In this document: positions 1 to 11,633 of the stretch, piece after piece
Layout: each line of letters begins with the position of its first letter
How positions within the stretch are numbered: the stretch's first letter is position 1
NCBI RefSeq assembly: GCF_030272615.1
Contig: NC_081406.1
Coordinates: 186,284,770 to 186,346,769 of the forward strand
Origin: Cryptomeria japonica
Taxonomy: Eukaryota; Streptophyta; Pinopsida; Cupressales; Cupressaceae
Direction: 5' to 3'
DNA: 62,000 nucleotides
Position numbers and translations under genes: made by a program
The notes under the pieces: model-generated
Database searches by the model: none
What the model saw: the letters and a program-made list of their open reading frames with translations, nothing else
What the model was told of the DNA's origin: nothing

Positions 1-32
<32 letters not shown>

Positions 33-40
33 TGTGTGTG
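1..40. repeat. (TG)n microsatellite
   Basis: Almost pure TG dinucleotide run with one TC interruption near position 31. It runs off the left edge, so its full length is unknown. Positions 41-289 show no recognisable feature. Confidence 0.95.
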
Positions 41-289
41 AAATTTCTACAACTACCAAATTCGATCCAATGGTGACTGGAGATCTTTCCAAATAGATTT
101 TGACATGTCTAGGGAAGGAAGATACCCACACCTCAAATATTTCTTGTGATACCTTTTCTTCATAACATCTTACTTAGATCATGATTTCTATAGAATTCAT
201 GGGTATTTTTTCTCTTCTCTAGACTCAAACCAATTAATCATTAACATTGAGGTATAACAATGGTGGAGTTTGTAGAACCATTTTACATC

Positions 290-1275
290 TATTTAGGAGG
301 CAAAAGCACAAAACTATGTCACGTTTCAAGCCAACTTATTAGCACAACTGAATTTATGTAATTCTAGCTATAAATTTATTTTAGTCAAACATATGGTCTA
401 TAGAGATGCATTATAACTATCTTATACATGGGTCACAACTTTTCCAATTGGAATTGTCTACTAAATTTATATTTTATACCACTTTGGGTTTAATTACCAA
501 TTTATTTTTTTATTTTGAAAAAATCAATGTTTCAACAACTCCTACTCTTATAAATAATATTTTTTTTGAAATGTAAAAATACCCTTTTATAGATCTATAA
601 GTGAATTTTCTAAAATATATATCTTTTTGATATTTTAATTAGTTTTTATATTTTATATTTTATTTTTATTTAAAGTAGGTCATCAACACTAAAATATAAG
701 GTTGATTATCTTGTAAAGGAAAAATACTAAAATTTGTTTAAAATTTTGAAAAAAAAGTAAAATGCACTAGAGAAAAGAGTTTATGTCAAGATGACATAAT
801 TATTTTCTAATTTGGATAAATAATTAAGAAGAATGGTGATGCCAAATGGAAAGAGTTATATTTCAGTACACACAACTTTTTAAATTTATTGAAAAATATA
901 TATACATAAAAAATAGTTTAAAATATATTTTTGCACTGAAGTTTCATGTTATCAATATACACAAAAAAATTAAAGAGAAAAGGGTAAAATTTACTATATA
1001 AAGTGTGACGCCTCATGTAACTTCAATTTCAGTATTTTAACAACAACTAAATTGTAGTGTTTACTTTACAAGAAAGTATATTCAAATAATTTTTTATTTT
1101 TTAAAAAAATTATAAACATAAAATACAAAAAAAAAATTATAAATTTTATTAGTTTACATCATTTCAAAATTCAAAACATATATTTCACTTTCTATTGATT
1201 CAATTTAAAAATTTGAATCAACATTGACCATTTCCTTTATAAAAGTGTGACACAACATTATGCTTTCACCCTAGG
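290..1275 (-). mobile_element. TRIM-like element, internal-domain relic (inverted copy)
   Basis: This AT-rich stretch is the reverse complement of the internal domain of the short-LTR element at 31035-40973. Positions 290-865 match 40226-40810 and positions about 855-1275 match 31240-31645. Here the two halves are contiguous, which proves that the 31650-40240 segment is an insertion in the other copy. I see no 159-bp LTR on either side, so this is a relic without ends. No coding potential is visible. By eye the copies are clearly related but well diverged, with many small indels. Confidence 0.8.
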
Positions 1276-2185
1276 ATATTATCTTTCTAAGATTGACCTA
1301 TTCACACCTAGCTTAAATTTACTAAGGCTATTTTATGCTTTTGTATCACTTCATATGTTTGTGAAATGTTGGAAATAGGAGTCTTATCTTAGGAATGTAA
1401 AATAAGAGCTTAAATTATCATTATTTCCACTTTTCATTGGAGGAAGATAACCAATATGATCCAACTTATGTCCCAAAGGAGAGTTGGATGATGTATGTGA
1501 TTATTCTCTTTTTTTGTTGTTGTGTGTGATTGATGTAATTTGAATTAAAGATGTAAGAACTAGGTAAAGTATCGGGAAATTGATAAGATTCAACATAAAC
1601 AGATAGAAATAGATCACAAAGTAAACACAGAAGTCCAGTTTTGGTAATTTGAGACCCGGAAAGGAATCTATCACTGAAATTTGAGCTTGAACATGTCAGA
1701 CTAAGGTGTTAGGAACCTTAGTCTTGGAGGTGCTTCCATCAGCTAATACTTTAGATTTTGGATCAAGATGTTCTATAGATCACACTCTCCAAAATTCAGC
1801 TAAAATATTTTGAACAACTATGCTAACTAACATAGTCCATGATGTTTTCCTATTCAAAATTCGGAATTGTAGGTCTTAGGCTTCCATCTACAACTCTACA
1901 AATTTTGGTTGTCAGATTTCTAAAATACACATAGAAAAGAGGGAAAGATGTTGTGTTGTATAAGGTCTTTCCTTAATCAAATCTTGGGTAGGAATTAACC
2001 TCCACTATAGATATGATTAATTAGAAAAGAGAGGTTAGCCCTAGTGGGATGAGGCTAAATTTGAACTAAAATATTGAATTGAAGTGATATTAACTCAGGT
2101 TTGTTAATGATGGTGATTTAATTCTTTTTGGATAAGATCTTTAGGGGTTGATGCAATAACATGACATGACAAGATATAAAAGGAA
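1276..2185. other. Unassigned non-coding DNA
   Basis: No ORF, LTR pair or RNA gene is recognised. The only structure I see is a perfect 10-bp inverted repeat, arms agactaaggt at 1698-1707 and accttagtct at 1715-1724, separated by 7 bp. It is probably decayed transposon sequence. Confidence 0.5.
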
Positions 2186-2190
2186 AAATT

Positions 2191-3619
2191 TGTTGGTATT
2201 TTGCATAGAGATTGCATTAATGATATGTTGTCATTGATGTCAATTGAATCAGTAAAAGGTATTCATGTTATTGTTGATATTGTTGTTTTTTATATTGGCT
2301 TATAACTGGTAAGAAGAGAGTTGTACAAGATGTTGTAACCGGTGTATGTAAAGTTTGTGAGTTAAACCGATGAACTGGTGTGAAGGGTTAAACATTCCCA
2401 TGTAATGTAATCGGTAAACCCTATCAGCTGTTAAACCCTAACCGATCAAGTTTGTTGGTTTATTATCTGATGAGCAGTAATGATGGAAACATGTGTAATC
2501 ACTGTATGAGGATAAATTCAAATTCATTTGGCACATTTTCTTATTGTCTAGGGAAGGAGCAAAGTGGGTTGCATTTAATGCACAACGTGTGATGAGTTAC
2601 AAAATCCAATGGAGCAGTAATCATGTAGCGGTTGAAATTGTCTTGAAGAATGTGAAGAGATTGTTATGATTTCTAACAGTCAAGATTGAACCAACTTGTT
2701 TGTAATCTCAATGATGAGAATTAGGTTTTGTTGTGTTATAGACGTAATTGATTTGTATTTAAGGTCGATGAAGTTGTTTGTAAAGGTTGTTGGCAAGGTT
2801 GATAGAAAACCTGTTGAGTGTGTGGTTTCTGAACCAGTGAATGGATCTGCACTTTGAGTGAAGGCAGATTGAAGCTTAGAAGGATCATATCAAGCAAAGA
2901 TAGTTCTACTTAGACAGATCAAGAAAACCTGTTATTTTCTAACAATTACAACAAAAGTAAAATCCCTTAACCAGGTAAGCTCTAACAAGCTTGGTTACTC
3001 ATTAAATCCTCTAACAAGGTTGTCCATTAGCTTGGATTCTTAAATCCTCCAGTGAGGTTACTCCTAACAGGGTATTATGCTTCTAACAAGGCATATTTGT
3101 AAATCCCTTAACTGGGTGATTCTTAACCGAAATTAGTTTTTAACAGGACTTATTGTAAAGCTCTAACAGGATTTGGCTCCTAACAAGGCAAACTTCGAAA
3201 GAGTTTAGATAGCTATCCTTGTGAGTCCCATCTCACTGTGGTTTTTACCTATTTGGGTTTTCCACGTATAAACATTTGTGTCAAGTGGTGAATGCTTTTG
3301 TGGTTGTGATCTTATTTTTTGATTTGATTAACTTCTAATAAGGCATGTTAAGTATAAGCATTGAGAGATGGATATGTTGAGTTATGATTAAGCATTGTTG
3401 ATGTTTACAAGATTGAAGGTGTTTACTATTAAAGTTGTCTTAACAGTTAAACTGGTTAATGTCAAGTATTCCTATGAGTATTTATCTTGACTGAGATATG
3501 TTTACTTTGTTTGACTGAGCTTGAGTTTGGGAACTTATTATCAGTTTTTCAATATACTGATTCACCCCCCCCCCCCTCTCAGTATTATACCGGATACTAA
3601 TTCTTTTATCATACCATCA
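2191..3619 (+). mobile_element. Solo LTR, copia family B
   Basis: The segment starts TGTTGG and ends CATCA, with aaatt (2186-2190) before it and aaatc (3620-3624) after it, a 4/5 target-site duplication. Its 1429-bp length and layout match the LTRs of the complete family-B element at 7539-14861. Shared features are the phrase about a transcript-like 'cattgatgtcaa' near the start, a run of degenerate CTAACAGG-type repeats (about 2938-3190), a C-rich block 'ctgattcaccccc' near the end, and a CATCA terminus. No internal domain or second LTR adjoins it, so it is best explained as a product of LTR-LTR recombination. Positions 3625-3829 after it show nothing recognisable. Confidence 0.8.
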
Positions 3620-3829
3620 AAATCATACAAAACACACTTGCATATAGGTGGTTGTAGCTTGTTGTACCATAATATTCAATTCTAAAGAAAGTTGCCTAAT
3701 AATGCTTTCTCTAGGACATGCTCAGAAATTTTGTGGAGGAGAGATATGTTCAAACAAATTATAAATAATGTCTTTATATAGATATATAAATCTATTTCAT
3801 ATTTTAAGTTGACTTCCAATGGTAATATA

Positions 3830-4714
3830 TGTTAGGAAAATGATGTCTCAACCTTGCATATACATAAGGTTACTATTTTTAGTAAGTTATAATTTGAGCA
3901 TGGATTGGTCCAAAATTTTCCCCAAAGCTTTGACTTGGATAGATAAGCAGGCCAATAAATTTTCATCGCAAGATCATATCTAGATTTGAAGATATTAAAG
4001 TTTTGATTTTTGAAAGTTATAAATGAAAGTTTTGGAATCAATTTTGAGGGATTTAGATGATCCAAAATGGTTTGAAAATGTTTATAACCAATGTACCAGG
4101 TTATAGCTTGATAGAGCGCATCACAATGTTTATTGCACTTCAAATGGTTTGGTTCAAAAGTTATGGCCTCCGAAAGTTGGGTCTCCTAAAATAGAACATA
4201 TAAAAAATGCATTAGACACATAAATGATCTGAAAATGTAGGTACACATGTTGATGTGTGTTTTGACACATCATAGGGCATCAAGGATTGGAGATAAGACA
4301 AATTTCACTTTATTGGGTGGTTTAGCCCATGGTTTTATAATATCATTTGACAAATTCGAGTATTGCATCTCCTATATATGAGGTACATTAGATGGAGGTT
4401 TTGTTTAAGACTATTATAGCTATTGAGATACTTTTGAATCTCTAGTTGGTGAAACTTTTATAAAAATCTTGCTCTGCAAGTATATTGTAATTTGTTATTG
4501 AATTTTGAATAATATAATAGGCGGTTTTTGGAGTGTGGGTTTTTTCTCTCGAAAGGGTTTTCCCCACGTAAATCATTGTGTTGTGGTATGCATACTATTT
4601 ATGTTTATTTCTATTAAGTTTGTGTAACTATCATAATGATCTATAAAAAAAAATTCAATTACTCTCCACTTAAGTTTAGTGTAGGAAGTTGATCTGCTAC
4701 TTAACATCCTTACA
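3830..4714 (+). repeat. Family-A LTR1 (left end of array)
   Basis: 885 bp, starting TGTTAGGAA and ending TTCCT-TACA, which are imperfect inverted termini. A TATA-like box (ctatatatgagg) lies near 4371-4382 and is conserved in the other LTRs, so U3 is about 540 bp. The left flank is not copia, which makes this the outer LTR of the array. Confidence 0.85.
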
Positions 4715-4716
4715 AG

Positions 4717-4728
4717 TGGTATCAGAGC
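4717..4728 (+). promoter_or_regulatory. Primer-binding site, family-A internal 1
   Basis: TGGTATCAGAGC lies two bases after the LTR end. This is the standard plant copia primer-binding site complementary to the 3' end of initiator methionine tRNA. Equivalent sites follow LTR2 (tggtatcatagc), LTR3 (tggtatcaaacc), LTR4 (tggtatcataat), LTR5 (48966, tggtatcagagc) and LTR6 (tggtatcaaagt). Confidence 0.85.
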
Positions 4729-4839
4729 ATGATCACCTCTAGTTTTAGTTGTGGATTGTTGGATTTTCTAAGCTAATCCAAATTTGAGTGGGAGCTTCTA
4801 CAAAAGATACTTTTTTTATCTTGTTGCTAGAATTTTCCG

Positions 4840-5620
4840 ATGGAAAGTTCGTTAGGGAGAATAGAGGTGGAGAAATTTTTTGGAAGTAATTTTGAGATGT
4901 GAAAGATGAAGATGGAAGATTAGTTAATAGATCAAGATCTCTAGGATGTTCTTGATGTGAATGTATCAACACATTCAGATTTTATTATTGCAACTCAATA
5001 TGATGATATGGATCACAAAGACAATGGTCTAATTAGATTGTGCTTGGTAGACTATTCTAATCAATGTCCATGAAGAGACTTCTACAAAAAAGATATGAAA
5101 CAATATTGGTGAGATGTATCAAGCCAAATCTTTATTAGATAATATTTTCTTGAGGAATTGTATTCCTCAAGAATAGAAGAAGGTGGATGGATTATAGACC
5201 GCCTAGAAGCATTCAATATAGTGGTGGCTCAATTGACATCTATTGGTGTCAAGATGGATGGAGAGGAGAAATGTTAGATATTGCTTTGTTCTTTGCCTGA
5301 TTTGTGGGATTCCGTTGTTATGGCTATCGGTAGTAATTCTATTGTTTTGATTATTAAGATGTGTTGGGTGTCTTGCTTTGTGAACAGATGCAGAGGAAAT
5401 TATCCATCAATTCAAAGGAAGCCCTAATTGTTCATGGAATACCTAAGGAAAAATGCAAGAATAATGAGAAGAATGACAAATCCAATTCTAGAGGGAGATC
5501 CAAATCTCTTGGAAAGTCCAAATTCATATGTTGGAATTGTAGTAAATTAGGACACTTCCCTAAGGATTGCAAAGAAGAAAAAAAAAAAGAAAGGAAAGAA
5601 GTTAGATTCTAATTTTGAGT
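4840..5620 (+). pseudogene. gag of family-A internal 1 (degraded)
   Basis: Begins at the ATG that aligns with the gag start of sister copies. It carries several stops and frameshifts; the longest clean piece is 5361-5612. That piece ends in a basic linker and an intact CCHC zinc knuckle (residues C57, C60, H65, C70 of the piece, about 5529-5570) followed by a lysine-rich tail. In copia elements this protein packages the RNA in virus-like particles. A likely CAG to TAG change is visible near 5273 when compared with the copy at 44858. It is not functional. Confidence 0.8.
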
Positions 5621-5868
5621 TCAAGAAGGAAGATGATGATGCATTCATTGCAACTTTAGCCACAAATGTAGGTAATGATGCATGCTTAATGGGCTCAAGT
5701 GTATCCTTCCCTATGACTTCCAATAGATATTTATTTTTTTAATATAACAAATTTAATGGAGTTAAGGTGTCCTTGGGTGATGATTCTCATTTAGATATTA
5801 TTGGTCATGGTAAAGTATGAATCAAGTTTCCTGATGATAGAATAAAAAAAATTAGCGATGTATTGTAT
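5621..5868 (+). pseudogene. Protease start, family-A internal 1 (interrupted)
   Basis: Out-of-frame remains of the gag-protease linker and retropepsin region, recognisable by alignment to the copies at 23540-23780 and 55050-55330. The catalytic Asp-Ser-Gly motif reads Gly-Ser-Ser here (about 5693), so it is inactive. It stops at 5868, where a minus-strand LTR begins, and resumes at about 17836 with no more than a few bases lost. Confidence 0.7.
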
Positions 5869-6959
5869 TGTTGGGATCAAGGAACGCAAGAGGGGAGGTG
5901 AATCAGTGTTTTGTATATTTTGACTTCAATCTATTCTTTGAACCATTTAATGCATTTAATTAAAAGAAATATGCAAGAACACAAAATAAACAACCACAAT
6001 ACCATCACACCAAGATTTTTATATGTGGAACCCAGTTAAGGGGAAAACCATGATGGGGATGGACCCACAATATGAGTATACTCAGTTAGAAGTTTTACAA
6101 TGATAATGCACATGCATTCGGGCATACTGCCTATAGCTCACTGCTCAAGAAAGATAGGCTCACTTCCTACAAATGAATTACAATAGATCACTGAATTCAA
6201 TAAACTATGAATAGAATCTACAAATGCTTGATTATAGTTTCGGTTAAGCACACTAAGCACACTTTTCATACTTTGTCTTATCCCGCTCTGTCTCACTGCT
6301 CTACTAAAATCCGAAGCACAAATCTCTAAGTTGTGCATCTAAAACTACACACAATCGATTAACAACACCTTTCACACATCCAAGATTATTAAAACCATCA
6401 CTCTCATATATATCCTCAACAAGAAAACAAATCGGATACATGTCGGCTCAAGAAAAAATCATTACTTTATGAAACGTGTACAAACTAGCGGCAAAATCCA
6501 AACTCAAATGCTAATGTAGACCAAAATAATTGATTACACGCTACCAAATGTATCGACTAAATATCCTCGATCACAAAAACAATCACCAAAATCGCTCCAC
6601 ATAATCCGCATAAGGGTCAACTACACAAGTCGGTCGTTCTGCATTGTCATACCAAAAACTGGTACACAGAAGCTTCTAACTCATACACCAATCATCATTG
6701 GAGACTAAAATTATAGAATAAGGTACTTTAGACATCTATCAATCTTCCTTCAAATCTGCAACACAAAATATTAATCTAAGAAGAAATACAAGCCAAAATA
6801 TTGAACTCTGTCAGATGCTTTGTTCTAAGCTTGTTGGACATGAGCAAATCTCCAATCTAACTTCTGATATGATCTAATATAGCAACACAGATGGGTACAT
6901 TGACTTGATTTTCCATCAATAAAAACATTAGATAACATGTGCAGTGTCTCTTGCCAACA
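5869..6959 (-). repeat. 3' LTR of the ORF-X element
   Basis: 1091 bp. On the minus strand it starts TGTTGGCAAGAG and ends GATCCCAACA, with perfect 6-bp inverted termini TGTTGG/CCAACA. Just before the end it has a C-rich 'tgattcacctcccctc' block resembling the family-B LTR ends, suggesting a related copia lineage. The candidate TSD base string on its left is tgtat (5864-5868); no right-hand partner is seen. Confidence 0.75.
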
Positions 6960-6960
6960 A

Positions 6961-6972
6961 TCTCCCCCTTTG
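6961..6972 (-). promoter_or_regulatory. Polypurine tract of the ORF-X element
   Basis: On the minus strand the sequence reads aaagggggaga immediately before the LTR start. This is the usual plus-strand priming site of LTR elements and is nearly identical to the tract of the family-B element at 13412-13423. Confidence 0.75.
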
Positions 6973-7216
6973 GCATTGATGGCAACGGTTAGTGAAAAAT
7001 GACTGTGTCGGAATCAATACCACATACGAACACACACTGCAAAACTCAAAAACTCAAAACTCCAAAACTCCCTTGAGATGATTATAACATTTTTCACTGC
7101 CCTACACTCCCCCTTTGACATCAATGGTAAAGGTGGTGTTTCACATGCCAAAATTCATACAAAAACTCTATATACAACAGCATGTGTACAAACAAACTCC
7201 TCTAACTTACATGAAT

Positions 7217-7538
7217 TTAAATATATCTGCAAAAAAAAAAATCAATAAAATTAATGTCCCAACCTTTCTTGAGATTCTCCAAAATTGAAATGTAACCGTT
7301 GAAAAGATATGCTTGCATCTCTGTCATTTGAAGATATGTCGATTCATTGATAATCGTGGCATATTGAGCTTCATTCAAAGCACTGAGCAATGTTTCCATC
7401 TTGGGACCAATTAGACCTCGAAGCTCGCCAACTCTACCAACAAATTTATCCTTATCATGCATTAAGCTCTTAATCTTATCAATCAAGGATATGACTTGAC
7501 CTTCTTGACTAGCCACAGAAGTAGTCAAACAATCAAAG
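7217..7538 (-). pseudogene. ORF-X, C-terminal part
   Basis: About 100 residues on the minus strand, open from the caaag duplication down to the stop near 7217. It has an acidic/basic mixed, helix-prone composition with the look of a coiled-coil segment. It joins the 14867-17613 part when the family-B element and one caaag copy are removed: the reading frame and sense continue across the gap. I do not recognise the protein. Positions 6973-7216 between it and the LTR hold no feature beyond the polypurine tract. Confidence 0.55.
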
Positions 7539-8972
7539 TGTTGGATATTGTTGTCATATGAGGAGATTGTCGGATATTGTTAGCATATGGTGAATCGGTA
7601 TGTTGATATGATGATAATGTATGTTGTCATTGATGTCAATAAGTTCAAATGAACTAGTATGAAGAGGTAGGAACAGATACAGTGAACCGGTGTCAAGGTT
7701 TCACTAAGTGTGACTATCGGTTGGTAGTCTCAGCTCTATGGTTATTGGTTTGGCGATCCAGCTTGTGCGATGTAACCGGTGATACTCTGTGATGAGTTAG
7801 CTAAGAGATATGAGTAAGATCGAGGTGTCACGTCAGCCTTGTGTGCATGAAGGATTGAGGTATGAAAAGATCAACTATGTTTGAAGACTACCTCAGGAAT
7901 GATCATTCTTCTTAGTGGTATGAGAAGAGAGCGTGATGGGTTACTGATTCCCATGTGCGGTGATGAATGAATGATGCAGATTATCTTGTGATCTATTTGA
8001 AGGTGTAATACTCTATGCAATGTGTTTGGACAATCAGGAATGGACCGCCTGTGTTGTAAACCTAAGATGCTTAGGGTTTAGGGTTTATGCTACCGACCTG
8101 ACTGTTGTCTATAAGTTCAATGATGTTTGTTATTATAAAGTTGTTGGCAAAAGTTTTGTGTGTATCCGAGTGATGAGATACTTGCCAGACCAGTAAGATG
8201 AAAACTGCAGAGTGTGATTGCAGAGTAGAGGAAATGAAAAGGATCTACCTTGGCATATTGTGTTGTTATCAGATCACAAGTTTTACCTATTGTCTTCTAA
8301 TCATTTCAATAGTTGGAAAATCCCTTTACCAAGTAGCTTTAACAGGCTTATTGTAAAACCTGTAATTAGGTGACTCAAGATCATTGAGTTCTTCAAATCC
8401 TCTAGCGAGGTAGCCTCTAACAGGGTTTCAACCTTTAACAGGGTATATAGACATCCCTTAACTGGGTGATCTCTAATAGGATTGGTTCCTAACAGAACCT
8501 TATTGTAAAGTCTTTAACCAGACTAGTCTCCTAACAAGGTGAGCTTCAAAAGAGTTCAAAAACAAACTTGTGGGTATTCATCTCCACCGTGGTTTTTCCC
8601 ATTTGGGTTTCCATGTGAAAAATCTGTGTGTTATGTGTTATGCATTTTTCATCTAATGTTTATGAATTATTTGGTTGAAAGATTATGCATGCAGAGTTAA
8701 TAGGCTATGGTATTACTAGTATACCACATGTATATGTTCATGGGTGAAGTTGATATCAAGTATTGATAGTATTTGAAGTGTTCAGACTTATCAGTTTATG
8801 GTATCTGATGTCTTACTGTGTTTAACCGGTATTGCCATGGTTAAGTTCAGTAATGGTGACAACCAGTTGGTATTGCATTAACTAGATAAGTTGTTGAGAG
8901 AGTTTTTGCCTATACTGATTCACCCCCCTCTCAGTACCAATTGGGGTATCTGTTGTTCATCATTATTCATCA
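7539..8972 (+). repeat. Family-B 5' LTR
   Basis: 1434 bp, TGTTGG to CATCA. The first 60 bp contain a near-duplicate 'ggatattgtt-gcatatg' phrase. Degenerate repeats of the CTAACAGG type occupy about 8330-8535, and a C-rich block precedes the end. It is highly similar to the 3' LTR at 13425 and to the solo LTR at 2191. Confidence 0.92.
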
Positions 8973-8974
8973 AT

Positions 8975-8986
8975 TGGTATCAGAGC
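8975..8986 (+). promoter_or_regulatory. Family-B primer-binding site
   Basis: TGGTATCAGAGC, two bases after the 5' LTR; complementary to initiator tRNA-Met as in most plant copia elements. Confidence 0.9.
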
Positions 8987-9043
8987 GCCTCCAGGTCCTT
9001 GGTGATATAAGCTTAAGCACTTGAGGTAAAAGATCTTTTTGTA

Positions 9044-10036
9044 ATGATGAAGAGGGAAGGTCCTAAGTTCAATAGAGATAACTTTAAGATATGGAAGGAC
9101 ATAATGAAGATTTACATCAAGAGTATGGGTGCTCAATAGTGGAGCTATGTTGAGAATGCCTATGTGACTCCCACTAGTACTCTGACTGATGATCAGAAGA
9201 GAGAGATCCAGGAAAATGGCCAAGTAATGGAAGCCCTTATCAGCAACCTGTCAGATATTGATTTTATTGATGTATAAGACAAGGACACACCTAAGGATGT
9301 ATGGGATGCATTGGAAAACATCTATGGTGGTGATGAGCATGTAAAGAAAGCTAAGGAAGAAAGCCTTAGAGGTAAATTTAAGGATATGAGGATGGTTGAA
9401 GGTGAGACCATTCAGCAGTATGGCATTAGGATTAAGACTGTGGTTGGTGATATTAAAAGTGTTGAAGGACCTATTGATGATACCACTGTTGTTAGTAAAG
9501 TCCTTAGATCATTGTTACCAATTTATGCAATCAGAGTTGTTGCTATCTAGGAACTAAGGTATATTGATAAAACCAAGGTATCCTTAGATTCTATCATTGC
9601 AAAGTTAACTGCATATGAGTTGAATAGCTATGATGGCAGTGTTCAGAATACTGAGTTAGCCTTTAAAGAATCTACTGTACCATCCAGAAAAGGAAAAGAA
9701 ACTAGTACCAATTATGAATCCAAACAATGCAGAGATATGGATGATGAAGAGATTCTGATGGAGTTTGAAGCTCTTCTTGCTAAAAGACTTCTGAAGGAAA
9801 CTGGAAAATATAGAGGTAAACTTCCTTCGAAATATTTTTCCTGCAATAAGATAGGACATATAGTTGTTAATTGCCCTAACATTGACAATAAGGATAAACC
9901 GGAGAGGTTCAAAAAGTATAAAGGTGGAAATAGAAGAAATTGTCTAGTTGTGGTGGATGAAGGTGTCACTGATGAAGAATTAGAGGATGAAGAAAATGAA
10001 GACATAGTGTGTAGCAATAAAGGAAGAAGTGTCTGA
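9044..10036 (+). pseudogene. Family-B gag (three in-frame stops)
   Basis: One reading frame runs from the ATG at 9044 to 10036, broken by TAG at 9137, TAA at 9275 and TAG at 9548. The N-terminal half shows the copia gag (UBN2-type) pattern, with 'FKIWKDIMKIYI' near the start and a 'DVWDALENIY' segment. The C-terminal half carries a zinc knuckle at about 9835-9877 in which the first cysteine is replaced by tyrosine (Y-x2-C-x4-H-x4-C). It ends in an acidic tail. The protease lies in the next frame (+1) and overlaps at 10029-10036, so expression would need a frameshift or the frames have been separated by an indel. Confidence 0.88.
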
Positions 10037-10400
10037 CAAGAAAGATCTTGTCTCTTGCATTGACAACTCTAATGAGTGGATAATTGATAGTGGTTGTTCT
10101 CACCACATGACTGGTGACCAGAGAAATTTTCTGTCTCTGGAGGAATATGATGGAGGTGTTGTCAGATTTGGCAACGATGCACCATGCTTGGTGAAAGGTA
10201 AAGGATGCATCTCACTAAATGGAAAGAGCAGTGTAGATGATGTCTACTGGGTAGAAGGCCTTAAGCATAACCTATTGAGTGTTGCTCAGCTGAATAAGAA
10301 AGGATTAGTTCTGGAATTCAAAGGTGGAATCTATAGTATAATTGGGAAGAGTGGTGAACTTATTGCCACTGGTAAGTAGACCATAGGTAACCTATTTCAG
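10029..10400 (+). pseudogene. Family-B protease domain
   Basis: First part of a single pol frame that stays open apart from stop codons to about 12925. The retropepsin active site is intact (W-I-I-D-S-G-C-S-H-H-M-T; catalytic D20 of the open piece). A TAG at 10377 ends the piece and aligns with a glutamine position in related copia proteins. Retropepsin cleaves the polyprotein during particle maturation. Confidence 0.88.
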
Positions 10401-11633
10401 TTGAATGCCAAGATAAGTCGATGTCTAATGGCTAAGTTTGATGATAGTTTGATATGGCATAGGAGACTCTTTCATATGAACTTTGACAATATTATTAAAG
10501 TCAGTAAGATCAAGGCAGTAAGAGGATTACCTTTGTTGAACAAACCTGAGAATTCTTTGTGCAAAGAATGTCAACTTGGGAAGATGTCTTCCTCAACTTT
10601 TAAAGGTAAGTCTTTGTTAGCAGAAAATTTACTTGATCTTGTGCATACTGATTTGTGTGGTCCTATGAAAACTAGAAGTATTCAGGGAGATAGGTATTTT
10701 ATGATTCTTACTGATGACTTCTCAAGAATGATGTGGGTCACATTATTGAAAGACAAGTCTGAAGCATTTGGGAAGTTCAAAGATTTTAGAGCATTAATGG
10801 AGAAAGAAAGTAGTAAAAAGATAAAATGCCTGAGAACTGATCAAGGAGGAGAATTCACTTCTGATGAATTCAATAAGTACTATGAAGATAACGGTATCAA
10901 GAGGTAGTTGTCTGCCCCAAGGACACCACAACAGAATGGAATAGCAGAAAGAAACAACAGGACTGTAGTTGAAGTGGCTAGAACAATGTCGATCCAAGGA
11001 AAGGTTGCTCACACTTTTTGGAGAGAAGCGGTGAGCACTGCAGTCTATACTATGAGCTGGGTACTCATCAAGAAAGGCAAAGATAAAACCCCTTATGAGT
11101 ATTGGACCTAGAAAATTCCCATTGTGAGTTACTTTAAAGTGTTTGGTAGTAAGTGCTATATCAAGAGAGGTGAGCATTTGAGCAAATTTGATGCAAAATG
11201 TGATGAAGGAATATTTTTGGGATATTCCACTAAGAGCAAAGCTCTCAAGTGCTACAACAATAGAACTCAAAAAATTGTTGAAAGTATCAATGTTAGGGTT
11301 GATGAATCCCCTGAGGAACCTGAGGAAACATGCAGCGAAGAAGTGGAAGATGAACCGGGTATAGCCTTCTGGGAACTGGTTAAGAAAGAAACTTATAAAG
11401 ATCTCAATGTTCCTATACCGATAGAACCTGTAGCAAGAGAAGAAGAAGAAGAAAATCTAACAAATCAGGCTAGATTCAATCCTAGATATGTGAAGCTGCA
11501 TCATGATCCAAAGAAAATCATAGGAGATAAAGATGCAGGGATACTCACAAGAAGAAAAGTAAAGGAGAATTCTTGCATGATTTCTGAATTTGAACCCAAG
11601 ACTTCTAGAGAAGCTCTTACAGATGAAGACTAG
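10401..11633 (+). pseudogene. Family-B integrase domain
   Basis: GAG-pre-integrase zinc region with H-x4-H ('WHRRLFH') and C-x2-C ('CKEC'), then the catalytic core with D (HTDLCGP), D (RTDQGGEF) and E (NGIAERNN), all three acidic residues present. A C-terminal region follows with the copia-specific 'VFGSKCY' and 'FLGYS' phrases and a linker containing 'IIGD'. Stops at 10905, 11109 and 11631 interrupt the frame. The order integrase before reverse transcriptase defines Ty1/copia. Confidence 0.9.

Noticed and set aside
3566-3578. Poly-C tract as a sequencing error or G-quadruplex
   Set aside because: Similar C-rich runs occur at the same place in the other family-B LTRs (8923, 14807), so it is a family feature with length slippage.
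8330-8535. CRISPR-like or minisatellite array in the family-B LTR
   Set aside because: Units are degenerate and irregularly spaced and occur in every family-B LTR; they are part of the LTR.
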